From Nannochloris sp. 'desiccata' (Eukaryota > Chlorophyta > Trebouxiophyceae > Chlorellales > Chlorellaceae): a stretch of 64,000 nucleotides of DNA. The position numbers and the translations under genes are program-made. The notes beneath the pieces were generated by a model, which saw only the letters and a program-made list of their open reading frames with translations, was not told where the DNA came from and did no database searches. Shown here one piece after another: positions 21,159-31,480 of the stretch (position 1 is the first letter of the stretch; every line of letters starts with the position of its first letter). The stretch covers positions 434,001 through 498,000 of the forward strand of contig JAGTXX020000017.1 in the NCBI GenBank assembly GCA_019044685.2. Reading direction: 5' to 3'.

Positions 21159-23330
21159 TCAAAACAGAACAAAGTATTTTTTGGGTTTACTCTTGGCTTT
21201 GTCAGCATCAATTTTCCTTTCAAGCAGTTCTCGTTTTGCAGCCCATACGTGGCTTGGAGATGGCAACGTCATCACTTCTTTCTCGCCAACACCATATACC
21301 TCCAAAGGCAGATCACGTGCCAGAGTAGAGTAGGGCCGCAACGCCAGCAAATTGTACTCGACCATGGACAAAATAATTTGTTTGCCTGTTTTTCCATCTC
21401 CATTTCCCACATCCTTCTCGAGCTCGTTCCGAAGCACAGAATGATGCGGTGCTGTGGTAAGGCGCTCTAGCACCGTCGCCCATTGACCTTCAGTCCATTC
21501 AGGGAGCTCATCGCGCTTTGGTAATATTTCTGGGCTGAAACCTTGTTCAATTGCAGAACGTGAGTTTGCAACAACAACATCTAATGCATCTTTCCAACTT
21601 CCCAATTCCCTAGCTGCCCCAACACACTGCTTCAGCATTCCAATATTCCCGCCACACCGCTCGTAAATGGCCTGCCACTGTTCTTCTGCCCCAGCTGGCA
21701 CCGCTATCGGTTCCGAAGGGTCATTGATAATACCAGGCCATGTTACCACAGGAGCAGCAACCCCAGGAGCAGCGACAGAGAGAGGATCAATAGTAGCACC
21801 CACAGCAGTGCCATACACAAATTCCCGTGCTTCCTCTTCCGTCAGATCCCCGAGGACGTGGATCCTGAAGTTGTTCGTAGCCACTCCCTCTGCAAAAGCA
21901 TATTGGAATCAAAGTTACTTCGATGGTACGGCAGTATATATATGAATTTAAACACTTACTTCCTTTTAGCCAGCTAGCCAGAAAATAATCTGAAGTGGCC
22001 AAGATCACGTGCACTAGGTTGCCTCTTTTGAGATGGCAACTAAAAAGGCGAGCAATTTTAGGAGCTTTGGCTGAGAAGAACCTGACTGCGGGGAGGGAAT
22101 CGGCTCCGTCCAGTCCATGAGCATATTTGCTTCATCTGCAAGTGGAATAATTTAGGTAAAAAATAATTAATCAAGGAAAAAACAGAATCAAAAGCGATGA
22201 AAACAAAACCAAAAATTTTGCAACGTACCTATTACTATCAAAGGCTTTCTTGGCAGAGAATTCATTGCTGTGAAGACAACCTCCAATTTGTTGATGGTTT
22301 TTGTTAAATTTCCTTCGTCCATCTTAAACAACTTTGCCAACTCTCCCAAATTAAACTTGACGTCGCCTACTTGGGCCTTTACCCCAGCAACCATGGAAAC
22401 TTGTTCAAGAATCCCTTGAACTAAATCTGGGAATTCGGCTAGCTTTGAAAGATTATTTTGAGATGTGAATTTTTCGCAGAGTGCCTTGGAGATCGCTTCT
22501 GGCCCATCCACCTGTACCAGGCGGCTGTTGATGAAAATGACCGGAGGAGGATCCTGCCCCAGACCCAATTGATCAACCACCTCCTTCAAAAATTCCTGCA
22601 ACGAATGACAAGATAGTAAACTGTGAAAATACTTGTATTTTAATGAGTCTAGCAAAGTGGGTGCATATTTAGGTGCCGGTGCTTTACTTTATTCTCTTAG
22701 CGGTAATGCTGATGGCCGTAGTGACGATAGAAGGAAAAGTAGCAAATGGAAAGCAGAGAGTCCATTTTTCAACAGGAGTAATGAGCAGAAGGTCTTCGAC
22801 AAGACAACTGCGAGAATTCTTCAAACATTTGCAAAAAAGAAAAAGGCTGATCTTACCGACTTGCCACAGCTTGAAGGCCCAACCAACACAGTGATGACGC
22901 CGGGGATGCCCTTCAGGTTCTGAGGCCCCAAGGTCAGTGCATATTTAGAGAACGAAGGGCGGAATTTCCAAGAGGAGAAAACGGAGGAAGAAGAAGAAGA
23001 AGAAGAAGCAGAGCTAGATGCTCCTATTGTTGACGGCGATGGAGGTTTGGGCGTGGCAGCAGGGGTAGCTTTGGCGTCAGGAGGGAGCTCAGCCTTGTGT
23101 TGGTTTCGGACAAACCCAGATGTTTCATTAGTCTGTTTGGGAGATAATAAGATGGGATGCAGTGTAGTTAGTTGCTGAGAGAAGGATGTAAAATAGATAT
23201 TAGATTCAAGATGTGTTTTAAAAATCTCTCAATGCAAATTTACCTGCTTCAGGTTTTGCTTTGAAGATGATACCCTTCTTTCTAACATTCCAATCGTTTT
23301 TTTGGCGCTTGCTCTTAAGCGGGGCAACAT
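21159..23330 (-). CDS. P-loop ATPase (archaeal-type ATPase/AAA-like), with apparent 1-base frameshift
   Basis: Five exons: 23330-23244, 23174-22857, 22595-22229, 22135-21960 and 21889-21159. The Walker A motif VLVGPSSCGKS ends exon 2. Walker B LIVIDEAN is rebuilt exactly across the exon 3/4 junction. Downstream LVHVILATSDYFLASWL and IYERCGGNIGMLKQCVGAAR are sensor and lid segments of the ATPase_2 (archaeal ATPase/STAND-like) group found in plants. Exon 4 starts in one frame and must end in another. One base is missing near 22026-22029, where a run of four T on the + strand would need five to read ISKRGNLVH. With it restored conceptually the protein is about 559 aa. This may be an assembly error, an allelic break or a recent mutation. 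A poly-Ser tract comes from an AAG/TTC repeat at ~22988-23010. Function unknown. Confidence 0.72.
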
Positions 23331-23486
23331 TCTTTGATGAAATCAGGATAAACTAAGGATCCAACTGATTAGCAAACAAAAATCTTATTAAGCATAATAA
23401 TCTCTGCGGTATTGACCATTATTTTTCATCATAAAAATTATCATTGCCAGGAAACGACAGGTTCGTGGTCTTCTGTCTCCCTCCGA

Positions 23487-23510
23487 GCACTTGTGTATTT
23501 TCCCCTCTAT
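23487..23510 (+). repeat. 24-bp direct repeat, copy 1
   Basis: Identical over 24 bp to 24472-24495 (begins GCACTTGTG, ends CCCCTCTAT), 985 bp apart in the same orientation. Confidence 0.9.
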
Positions 23511-24015
23511 CTCTATATTTCTGGGGGGTTACGTCTACTCTTCGGAGTTGGACAAACTGCAGACTCTTGACGAGCCCCCAGAAGGTCAAGACCCCTCCGA
23601 CATCTCTAGGAGCTCTTTCGGCAGGTAGTCGCGATCACCATCCACGCTTATCAATCAATTTTTCTATTATATGTCTTTCTATTTGAGTTTAGTCACACAT
23701 ACAGACCTAAGGAGTCTAGAAGGGTGGCTCCCTGCTAGACTCTTCGGGAAAAGGATGGTCTGGGGGGGTTTTATAGTACCCATCTCCTCTCATTACTAAG
23801 TTCCATGTTTTTCTGCAAAAATACTTCTTTCTACGCAATCAAGGCAAATCAAGCTCGTCTACCTGCCATTGGACTACCTGGTGATGAGCGTAATATGGAT
23901 TGGAATAGACATCAAGATCGCCTGGACTGATACTACCGTTAAAGATACAATGGCTATTGTTATTATGGGAAAGATGTCTAATTAATGCAATTTCTTATGT
24001 TGGTGGTGATACAAT

Positions 24016-24038
24016 GCCTCGGGCTCGTCGCCCGAGGC
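24016..24038. other. Perfect GC-rich hairpin
   Basis: GCCTCGGGC and GCCCGAGGC form a 9-bp perfect stem around the loop TCGTC, in otherwise AT-rich DNA. No gene is adjacent, so a terminator or regulatory role is not supported. Confidence 0.8.
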
Positions 24039-24471
24039 GGGCCCTGGCGCGTGGGACTCTGGAAGCTCGTCTACCGTCTACCTTGCTTCTGAGCCGTGCA
24101 TATCATCTCTTAGTTTCTTTTAAAGATACACTGCCAGCAATCTTTTCCCCCTGCAGCTTACGAAAAAACAATTAATTGATTGTGGTTCTTCCGCTCCACC
24201 GACATACACTATTAAAATAATTAATTATCAACGCTGGCTAGGGACTCTTGGGAGGGCAATATCACTTGCTATTGCTCTTAGATGCAATTACTGACACCAT
24301 TCTTCTGGTTTTCACCGTGCTATATACAGGTAATTTTTGCAAAGACATTCTTATTTTTGAGGGGAGAGGGGTATACTATAGATTGGGGATAGCCAGCGTT
24401 GATCAGCAACGATTTCTAGGGTAAGTTTTATTTCTTGGTCTGCTGTTTTTTCTCGCTCTCAGTTTTTACTT

Positions 24472-24495
24472 GCACTTGTGTATTTTCCCCTCTAT
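24472..24495 (+). repeat. 24-bp direct repeat, copy 2
   Basis: Perfect match to 23487-23510. It lies about 40 bp upstream of the second copy of the dispersed repeat, so the two may belong to one element. Confidence 0.9.
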
Positions 24496-24532
24496 CCGAC
24501 CAAGTCTGCCAGCCTGGGCAGCGGCCGAGCCC

Positions 24533-24690
24533 AGAACTCTGGGAACAACTGGGAAACGGGCGGGATCCTCAATCTTTGTGATCTAAATAAATCAAATACC
24601 TCTGGGAACACAGCGGACCCTTCGGAAACGGGCGATGCCCGCTCTCAGACCTTTTCCATGGCCGTGATTCTCACCGCGAACTTCACCGCC
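24533..24690 (+). repeat. Dispersed repeat, copy 2
   Basis: Second copy of the block at 20505-20660, same orientation, with interspersed differences and a diverged interior. Confidence 0.75.
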
Positions 24691-25115
24691 ATGAGGATCG
24701 AAAAACATACCTTAAATATACATATGGCTCTATTTAGCACAGCAGAAGATATAGACGAAGACAGTGAAATATGAAAAGGCAATTTTCGCCAAAAGAAGGG
24801 CTATTTTCTTTTTTAATGGAGGCGATTCAGGTGGATTAGAATCAGCACATGTGATCTGTCCAAGAAGTCGGCCACGTGGCAAAATTGGCAGAGCTGATAG
24901 ATGGAAGGCCCAGAAAAGAAAGTGCTATGCAGCTGGGTAAGCTGCACCTCCTCTCTACTTCTAAACAAGATATAAGCTCTATTATATACTTTTCTAAAGA
25001 CTAGAGACCAGCAGCGGCTGTCTCCAAAAAAGCAGCCCACCCACCAACTCCCTCTTACCTTTTCATTTCCTGCACTTATTTAATAGTGGAGGGATCTAAT
25101 CTGAGTTCTAGATGA

Positions 25116-25940
25116 GAAAATAATATCAATAGAGCTCAGAAGAACAGTAATAATAATTTCGCCAAACAAGTGAAGGTTGGTCTCAGTCAAAGTCAATCTG
25201 TACCGCTGAGGTACAGCCCACTGGGCATTCCAACAACCAAAATTGGGGGTTATTGCTTTGTTGCTCAATCTGATCGCTGTCGAGTTAAATCTGAATTTGA
25301 CCCTTGTCCCGTGTCTTATCCTCCTCGCAAAAGGTCTCGTGCTCACTCGCCGTCTTCTCTATCTGACTTTCCTCCTCAAACCAAACAAAAGCTTTCTTTA
25401 GCCCCTACACCACGGCAAGTAGCAGTGGCGATTTCAAAAAAAGAAAAAACTTTGCTCAAGGTGCTGGATCAGGCACAATACCCTAGTGCCGTGGCTGAAA
25501 AACTCTTGGAAAATACTATTTTTAAAACTTCAGGCTTTGATGAACGTGGAAATATCATAATCAAGTTTCATATGAAGCTCCCTAATGGCTCCTCCGCCGG
25601 CAACGACACTGATATTTTGTTGAATCCTTATTCTTGCGGAGGTGGAGGGTTCTCCGGTGATGAATACGATCAGCATGGATTTGTCCAGGAGCAACAAAAG
25701 AAGCAGGTACAAGAAAAAGAGACATCAGAGGAAGAGAGTAGCCTCATTCCTACCAGCAGCGGCGGTAGTGCCAGTAGCAGCAGCAGCGACGAGGAGGAAG
25801 AAGAAGAAAAAGAAAGTGAAGGCGATAAGGAAGAAGAGGAGTCTCTCGCAAAGAGTCTTCCTGTAAGTTTGCTTACCACAGAGGAAGAAGATAACGTTGA
25901 TCAGCAAGGGGAAGATGAATATAGTTCTTTAGAAAGTTAG
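25116..25940 (+). CDS. Acidic, low-complexity-tailed protein of unknown function; start not found
   Basis: The frame is open from 25116 (after a TGA at 25113) to the TAG ending at 25940, but no ATG occurs before 25570. A real gene would therefore need an upstream exon; a 3' splice site such as AGAGCTCAG at ~25139 would keep the frame. The product has a basic RKRSR cluster, a middle part with VAVAISKKEKTLLKVLDQAQ and YPSAVAEKLLENTIFK that reads like ordered helical protein, then FDERGNIIIKFHMKLPNG and a long Glu/Ser/Asp tail. The KRSR signal and acidic tail suggest a nuclear or chromatin-associated protein. It could also be a fragment inside repeat DNA. Confidence 0.42.
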   Translation, partial: ENNINRAQKNSNNNFAKQVKVGLSQSQSVPLRYSPLGIPTTKIGGYCFVAQSDRCRVKSEFDPCPVSYPPRKRSRAHSPSSLSDFPPQTKQKLSLAPTPRQVAVAISKKEKTLLKVLDQAQYPSAVAEKLLENTIFKTSGFDERGNIIIKFHMKLPNGSSAGNDTDILLNPYSCGGGGFSGDEYDQHGFVQEQQKKQVQEKETSEEESSLIPTSSGGSASSSSSDEEEEEEKESEGDKEEEESLAKSLPVSLLTTEEEDNVDQQGEDEYSSLES

Positions 25941-26635
25941 AGATTTTAATTTGGAAAGCATAACCACTTTCTGGCCAGCGATCGTTTTCTACTTGATAGG
26001 CGATACCTTTATTTTGCTTTGCTCGAAAATATGCTCTATTTTAATTCCTTTTTGTGTTGAAGACTATTATTGGGTGCATTCAAATCGTATAGAATCTGTT
26101 TCAGGTTGTAGAGAAGTCTATATCAAACAATAGATTAGATAACAGAGCTCTTCTTGGGACGCTGGAGATATTGTTCTCGTTATTTGTTAGGGCAGGTGTT
26201 TGCTAAGCCAGACCTCCTGTTGCGACTGCTTAGTCAAGTTATATCTCAGGTATCTAATATTTCTATCACTTCAATTGTTCTTATTGCGGCCTGTAAAGGT
26301 GATATATATGCAACCATTCAAACGAGTGATAACGGTGTGAGCAGTGCTTTGGCGGTGCATGTTACATACAAAGAACTAAACAAGCTATGTTTAGCTTCGC
26401 ATATTTTAAGATCTGGATAAAGCAAACCCTGGCACTAATCAAAACCAAGCAGGGAGAAATAAGGACAGGAATCAAATTTGGGATAGGAAAAAAGCGTTTA
26501 AAATCAAAATCTTTTTGGCTATGTTCTCCAGAAGCACAAAGCGATCATTAATTTTTGTGGTTAGGAAATAAGCTACAAAGAGTGCAACCGAGCAGACGGC
26601 AGAAGCAAAGTAAATGTGTAAGAGGGAGAGAGATC
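25941..26635. other. Intergenic; nothing recognised
   Basis: AT-rich, with short unsupported frames only. The right end is the 3' flank of the minus-strand gene. Confidence 0.55.
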
Positions 26636-28716
26636 TTACTTTTTGCTTTTCCTTTTAGTTATCTTTGCAGATTTTGCAGAAGCACTCTTCACCGTCTTTT
26701 TACTCTTGTCGGCCCCGTTTCTGAACTCCTGTGACCTCATGTAGTTGAGTCGGTCGCGCAGAAACTTCAAGGCAATCGCACGGTATAACTCATTACTACC
26801 GGCAGCAGGTTCAATACCTCCCTTCCATCCGTATGAGTTCCCATCTCTTATCAGCTCCCCTTCTACCCACTTCAGCCGCTCTTGAATTGCGAGGAGCCGT
26901 GCTGTATGCCTTTCCTTCTTTTTCTTCATTCGCATGATTTCAGCGGTGAAGTATCCAGGTCCGGATGCTGGAAAAGCTTTAGAAAAGTCTAAAACCTTTT
27001 CCTCTAAATCCACAACAGCAGCAGGAAAAGCGCTCGCCAATTCGGTATGCCAAGCTGAAATTGTTTTCGGCTTTGGCTTACCTGCAAGCGGCTGGGAAGC
27101 TTCTAAAGCCACAGGCTTCTCTACCACAACGGCAAAAATAGCAGGCTGCTTCTCGGATAGCTTGTTTGAGTCAGAATCAATCTGTTCTGAGATGCAAACG
27201 TCCACAACCGCGGTTTCTATTGCTGGCTCTGCTAAAGCAGGGGCGACGGAGAATTGGCGAGGGCGTCTGGGAGCACCTTTACGATATCTCCTGGTCTCCA
27301 AAGCGGCAGATAAGACAAAATTGATGTTGTCCTCGCGGTTGATGCCTACATCTACATATACCGCGGTATTGTCATCGCTCAAACCCTCCTCCACCAAAAA
27401 GGGACCGCCTTCAGAAGCAGTGGGATTGGCATTCGCAACCACGTTGCGTGCGCTGCGCTGCTTGCGGGTCCTCTGTACAGCCGACAAAATAGATTCAATA
27501 TCTTTGGACCGTCTATTGTCCTCATTTACCCATGTCGGAGCACTAATATGCCCCTCCACCAAAACATCAGAGCTTGCAGAAGGCATGGCAGTACCAGCAG
27601 CCTTGGCCTTCTTCTGCCTACTAGGCCTGCGTTTTGGCGGGGTAGGGACTCTGTCCACCCACCTTTCTACGGCATTGCGTTGACGCCGAGGGTAATCATT
27701 ATACATCCCAATGTTACCAATGGCGCTACTGGTGGCTGCTACGCCAGAAGAGACTGCAACGCCGGGAGCGGCTACAGCAGCAGGTGCACTAGCACTGGAC
27801 ACTGGCTGGGAGCTGGGTGCGGCAAAAGTAGCAGGGACTACCTTTTCGCTACTTTTTTTGTTCTGGATGTTTCCAGAGCGTTCCACAGCAGAATCTAACT
27901 GAGTCCAAAGATCCTGCAGTTCAAGCAGATCGGTGGGAGTGCTGGCTCGAGGCAGGTCGTCCTGGATGCCATGCTTGGTCTTCTGTTTTTGAAGATAGCG
28001 ATCAGCGAAGGCTTCGAAATCAACAGAGTAAGGGTCCGGGGTGTCCACTCCACCCTCCATATCGGCCATTTCAATATCTAATGCCTCCGAAGCCCTGTGG
28101 CGCTTGGCAGAGGGAGGGGTGTTTGGTCCGCCATTCTCTTTGGCGTCAGCAGCGGAACGAGGACGCTTGTTGTTCTCGTTAAGAAAACCTTCCCCAAAAT
28201 AGGACATGATAACATCGTAGTCCTTCTCAAAGAAATCACTTTCAAGTTCTTCACTTAAAGAGGGGATATCGTCTATTAAGAAGTCCACATCCATGGGGAT
28301 GGCGGGAGCTTCCCCGCCGGCACCGCCAAGGTCAGGTTCTTCGCCAGGAGAAGCGAAAGCTTGAAGCCAATTTTCTGTATCCGACTCAAAGCATAGGTTT
28401 TCAAGCGATGTGAATCCCTGGGGAGTTGCCAAGGGGTTTTGCACCTTGTGCTGCAGAAATTACAAGAAAATTAACGGATGGAAGGAGTGAGTTTTTATTT
28501 TGAACAACATTTGAGAGACCTTGAAATCTTGAACAGTCATGAAGATATGATTGTAAGCAAATAAAGGCAAAATTATTGGGAGAAAAATGCCAACTGCAGA
28601 ATTTGCAGCAACCAAATTTCAAAATAATTCAAAATAATTTGTTTTCCATGCCAGGTCAAACATGGATGCATTACAGCAAAGTTTGTTCTCACCTTATATT
28701 TGATTGAATTTTCCAT
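26636..28716 (-). CDS. Paralogue 2 of an unrecognised nuclear-type protein family
   Basis: The large exon is 28450-26636. I place an 8-codon first exon at 28716-28693 (ATG...AAG|GTGAGA; acceptor TTTCTGCAG, phase 0), giving 612 aa. The N-terminus is strongly acidic (FLIDDIPSLSEELESDFFEK). A KRHR cluster follows and the middle is Ala/Pro/Ser-rich. Next come HISAPTWVNEDNRRSKDIES with AVQRTRKQRSARN and the C-terminal domain shared with the gene at 18096-20006 (VLDFSK, YFTAEIMRMKK, YGWKGG, YRAIALKFLRDRL). The last ~30 residues are Lys/Ser-rich and very basic. The acidic head with a basic tail is consistent with a nuclear regulator, by inference. Parts of this gene were copied to 30.4-32.0 kb. Confidence 0.72.
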
Positions 28717-29801
28717 ATTGGGTGCTCCCCAAATTTGTTGAAACTAAAGATTCTACAAGATGCAAGAAAATTGCAAATTGTAAACGCTTATTAGAAAGCT
28801 TCAACCTTGGGAGGAGATTGAATAAATACTTTATATTATTATCAACCTGCTGGAAGCGCGTGTTGATTAATTTAAGTACTTTTACTAATAATTTTTTGCA
28901 ATTGATAAATGCGGAATGTGATGAGGTCTTTTTCTGACCGTGCACGCGTGAAATCTGTCTCGGTGGTATCCTATAATGGATATCAAATATATTGCAAATA
29001 ATAAACAATAAATTTGATGATTGGGATGGCCGGGAGTGTTGGTGATTTTGAATCTGTGACACCACCTCTGGACAGAGCCCAAGGTGTACCTCCTTCAAGT
29101 TGGAGCTGTACCTCGGCTGAATAATTTTAAAGGTGAACCCCACCAAGCTGTTCCGGGCCGTTATTCATTGTCAAGATACGTCTTTCTACTCATTCAAATG
29201 ATGCAGCTTAAATAACAGTTTCTTTTAAGAAGAAAGTTAAACGGAAACCAAGTTGGCGGTGGCGGTGGCAGCGGCGGTGGCAGTGGCGGGATCACTTTCA
29301 CCAGCTGAAAGTCCAGCCCCAGGCGCTGCATTTGCCCCACAGATAGCAGATGCATATGTTCTTTTAACTATATCAAAGCAGCGAAGGAGAAACAGATTTC
29401 TTTGACGGGTGCTGCTTGGTTTCTCTGATTAGTTAGCAATTTTGAGCGAATCCATGAAGTAACCAAAGAGATTTTGATTTGGGCGCCCAGAATTGGAATT
29501 AAACCTAGATTTAAAAATGGATCTGGGTCCAGGCGTCTCTATTTTCAACTTCTAGGCAAGGTGGGTCACTAGAAAATTTTGGTATGAAGAGGGGAAGGTC
29601 TGCTCTTCAATTGGAGTGAAATCCAATTGAAAAGTTGATCAAAGTTAATTCTCGCAATTTACTTCGTTTTCGTAGGCTCTGCACCCCATTTATTCACGCA
29701 GGTGTGTTGACATCATGCCAGGAGACGAAACCATCAACTTTGGGAGCAAGTTTTGGCCCGCAGCCAATGCCAAAAGTGAATTGTTGTCAATTGATTGATT
29801 C
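28717..29801. other. Upstream region of paralogue 2; partly duplicated
   Basis: The segment 28835-29001 reappears inverted at 30381-30545. At 29230-29340 the minus strand reads an Ala/Thr-rich frame ending in TAA (ICGANAAPGAG...NLVSV), but I found no matching upstream exon. Nothing else supported. Confidence 0.5.
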
Positions 29802-29990
29802 ACCAAAGTAAAACTATCAAAGTAAGACTATCTGCCTTTATATCTCCCTTGATTTATAATTATAATATGCACCAAAGAAAAAGGGAGGAAAGTATTAAAA
29901 CAAAAAAGCAGGAAGCCTTCCTGAGGAAGGAGAGAATACTAATAAACAAAACCAGCGCAAACGGCGGAAAAGGGCAGGAAAACTAAAACA
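29802..29990 (+). repeat. 189-bp direct repeat, left copy
   Basis: Begins ACCAAAGTAAAACTATC and ends AACTAAAACA. It matches 32011-32199 in the same orientation with about eight substitutions and no gaps that I can see (about 95% identity). The pair brackets the inverted pseudogene copies. The ends are not TG...CA, and no flanking target duplication was found, so it is not an obvious LTR. Confidence 0.88.
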
Positions 29991-30380
29991 CAATTCACAG
30001 TAATAAATATCCCGGAGATTTGTTGCCATTTCACAACCTAAATTAATCAATAATTGTTTATAAACGGTTATTTGCGCACTAATATCATGGTTATCGCCCA
30101 CCAGGACAACAGCAGCAAGTTTAAAGAGGCGGTGGGCGGTGAAGCAGTCCAGGTCCTTTAATTTTTCACATGCAATGGAAAATTTCGCCCATGTTTTTAA
30201 CTATGAACAGCTTATACTGCTCAGGAATAGCATCTCTTTCAAGGAAAAAAATCCCGAAATATCCGCATTTGGAGAAAATGCCGAAAAAATGGCCTGGGAC
30301 TAAAAAAATCCGGGAAAAAATGCGGGCCCAAATCCTTTAAAAAAACACTGCACTCCAGCCCAGCCCATTAATTTTGTGAT
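29991..30380. other. Between the left direct repeat and the copied block; nothing recognised
   Basis: AT-rich stretch of about 390 bp with A-runs and no supported frame. Confidence 0.5.
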
Positions 30381-30545
30381 TTGCAATATATCTGATATCA
30401 ATTATAGGATACCAGCTAGACAGACTACACGTGTGCACGGTTAGAAAAAGACCTCATCACATTCCGCAATTATCAATTGCAAAAACATATTAGTATATTT
30501 ACCTTAATTAATCAACTAGCGCTTCCAGCAAGTTGATAATAAGTA
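30381..30545 (-). repeat. Inverted copy of the paralogue-2 upstream region
   Basis: Reads as a diverged reverse complement of 28835-29001 (shared landmarks GTGCACGG, AAAAAGACCTCATCACATTC, GCGCTTCCAGCA). In this copy it is followed within about 10 bp by mid-gene sequence, so roughly 1.25 kb has been lost between them. Confidence 0.85.
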
Positions 30546-30551
30546 AAGCCT

Positions 30552-31392
30552 GTCTTTTGCAAGCTCTGATGTTTTGGTGCAGAGGAACATTAGTGCTCCG
30601 ATATGGGTAAATGAGGACAATAGACGGTCCAAGGATATTGACTCTATTTCGTCGGCTGTACAGAGGACCCGCAAGCAGAGCAGCGCACGCAACGTGGTTG
30701 CGAATGCCAATCCCACTGCTTCTAAAGGCGGTCCCTTTTTGGTGGAGGAGGGTTTGAGCGATGACAATACCGCGGTATATGTAGATGTAGGCATCAACCG
30801 CGAGGACAACATCAATTTTGTCTTATCTGCCGCTTTGGAGGCCTGCAGAGATCGTAAAAGGTGCTCCCAGACGCCCTCGCCAATTCTCCGTCGCCCCTGC
30901 TTTAGCAGAGCCAGCAATAGAAACCGCCGTTGCAGACGTTTGGATCTCAGAAAAGCGTGATTCTGACTCAAACAATCTATCTGTCAGTGACAAGCAGCCT
31001 GCTCTTTTTGCCGTCATTGTAGAGAAGCCTGTGGCTTTAGAAGCTTCCCAGCCGCTTGCAGGTAAGCCAAAGCCGAAAACAATTTCAGCTTGGCATACCG
31101 AATTGGTGAGCGCTTTTCCTGCTGCTGTTGTGGATTTAGAGGAAAAGGTTTTAGACTTTTCTAAAGCTTTTCCAGCATCCGGAACTGGATACTTCACCGC
31201 TGAAATCATGCGAATGAAGAAAAAGAAGGAAAGGCATACAGCACGGCTCCTCGTAATTCAAAAGCGGCTGAAGTGGGTAGAAGGGGAGCTGATAAGAGAT
31301 GGGAACTCGTACGGATGGAAGGGAGGTATTGAACCTGCTGCCGGTAGTAATGAGTTATACCGTGCGATTGCCTTGAAGTTTCTGCGCGACTG
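30552..31392 (+). pseudogene. Truncated inverted copy of paralogue 2
   Basis: Corresponds to the reverse complement of 27586-26752 of the gene at 26636-28716. It lacks the N-terminal half, the intron and the basic tail. An extra A in the run at ~30854-30858 (GTAAAAGG against GTAAAGG) shifts the frame midway, and a TGA follows LRD directly. It carries a two-residue difference in the NNLSVSDKQ segment that is shared with the next copy but not with the parent. Not expected to make the parent protein. Confidence 0.88.
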
Positions 31393-31480
31393 AAGGGTAG
31401 GGAACAACGCTCGCATCTCCTTCTTCAAGTTTCTGCGCGACTGAAGGGTAGGGAACAACGCTCGCATCTCCTTCTTCAAG
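31379..31480 (+). repeat. Tandem duplication, two 51-bp units at the fold-back centre
   Basis: Units 31379-31429 and 31430-31480 are identical; each begins TTTCTGCGCGACTGAAGG and ends TTCTTCAAG. The end of the second unit is also the start of the right arm. Confidence 0.92.

Larger units (their letters stand above)
23331..25115. other. Repeat-rich region without supported genes
   Basis: Contains a 24-bp perfect direct repeat (23487-23510 and 24472-24495), the second copy of the 20.5-kb dispersed repeat, a GC-rich hairpin at 24016 and several short palindromes. All reading frames are short and lack splice support. It is likely composed of degraded mobile DNA. Confidence 0.6.

Noticed and set aside
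23331..25115. LTR retrotransposon in the repeat-rich region
   Set aside because: No long terminal repeats, primer-binding site or reverse-transcriptase motifs could be seen.
29230..29340. Minus-strand Ala/Thr-rich frame resembling a protein C-terminus
   Set aside because: No upstream exon or motif could be linked to it; composition comes from a GGCGGTGGC-type repeat.
30516..30971. Minus-strand ORF opposite pseudogene copy B
   Set aside because: Antisense shadow of the copied coding sequence; the parent gene frame explains it.
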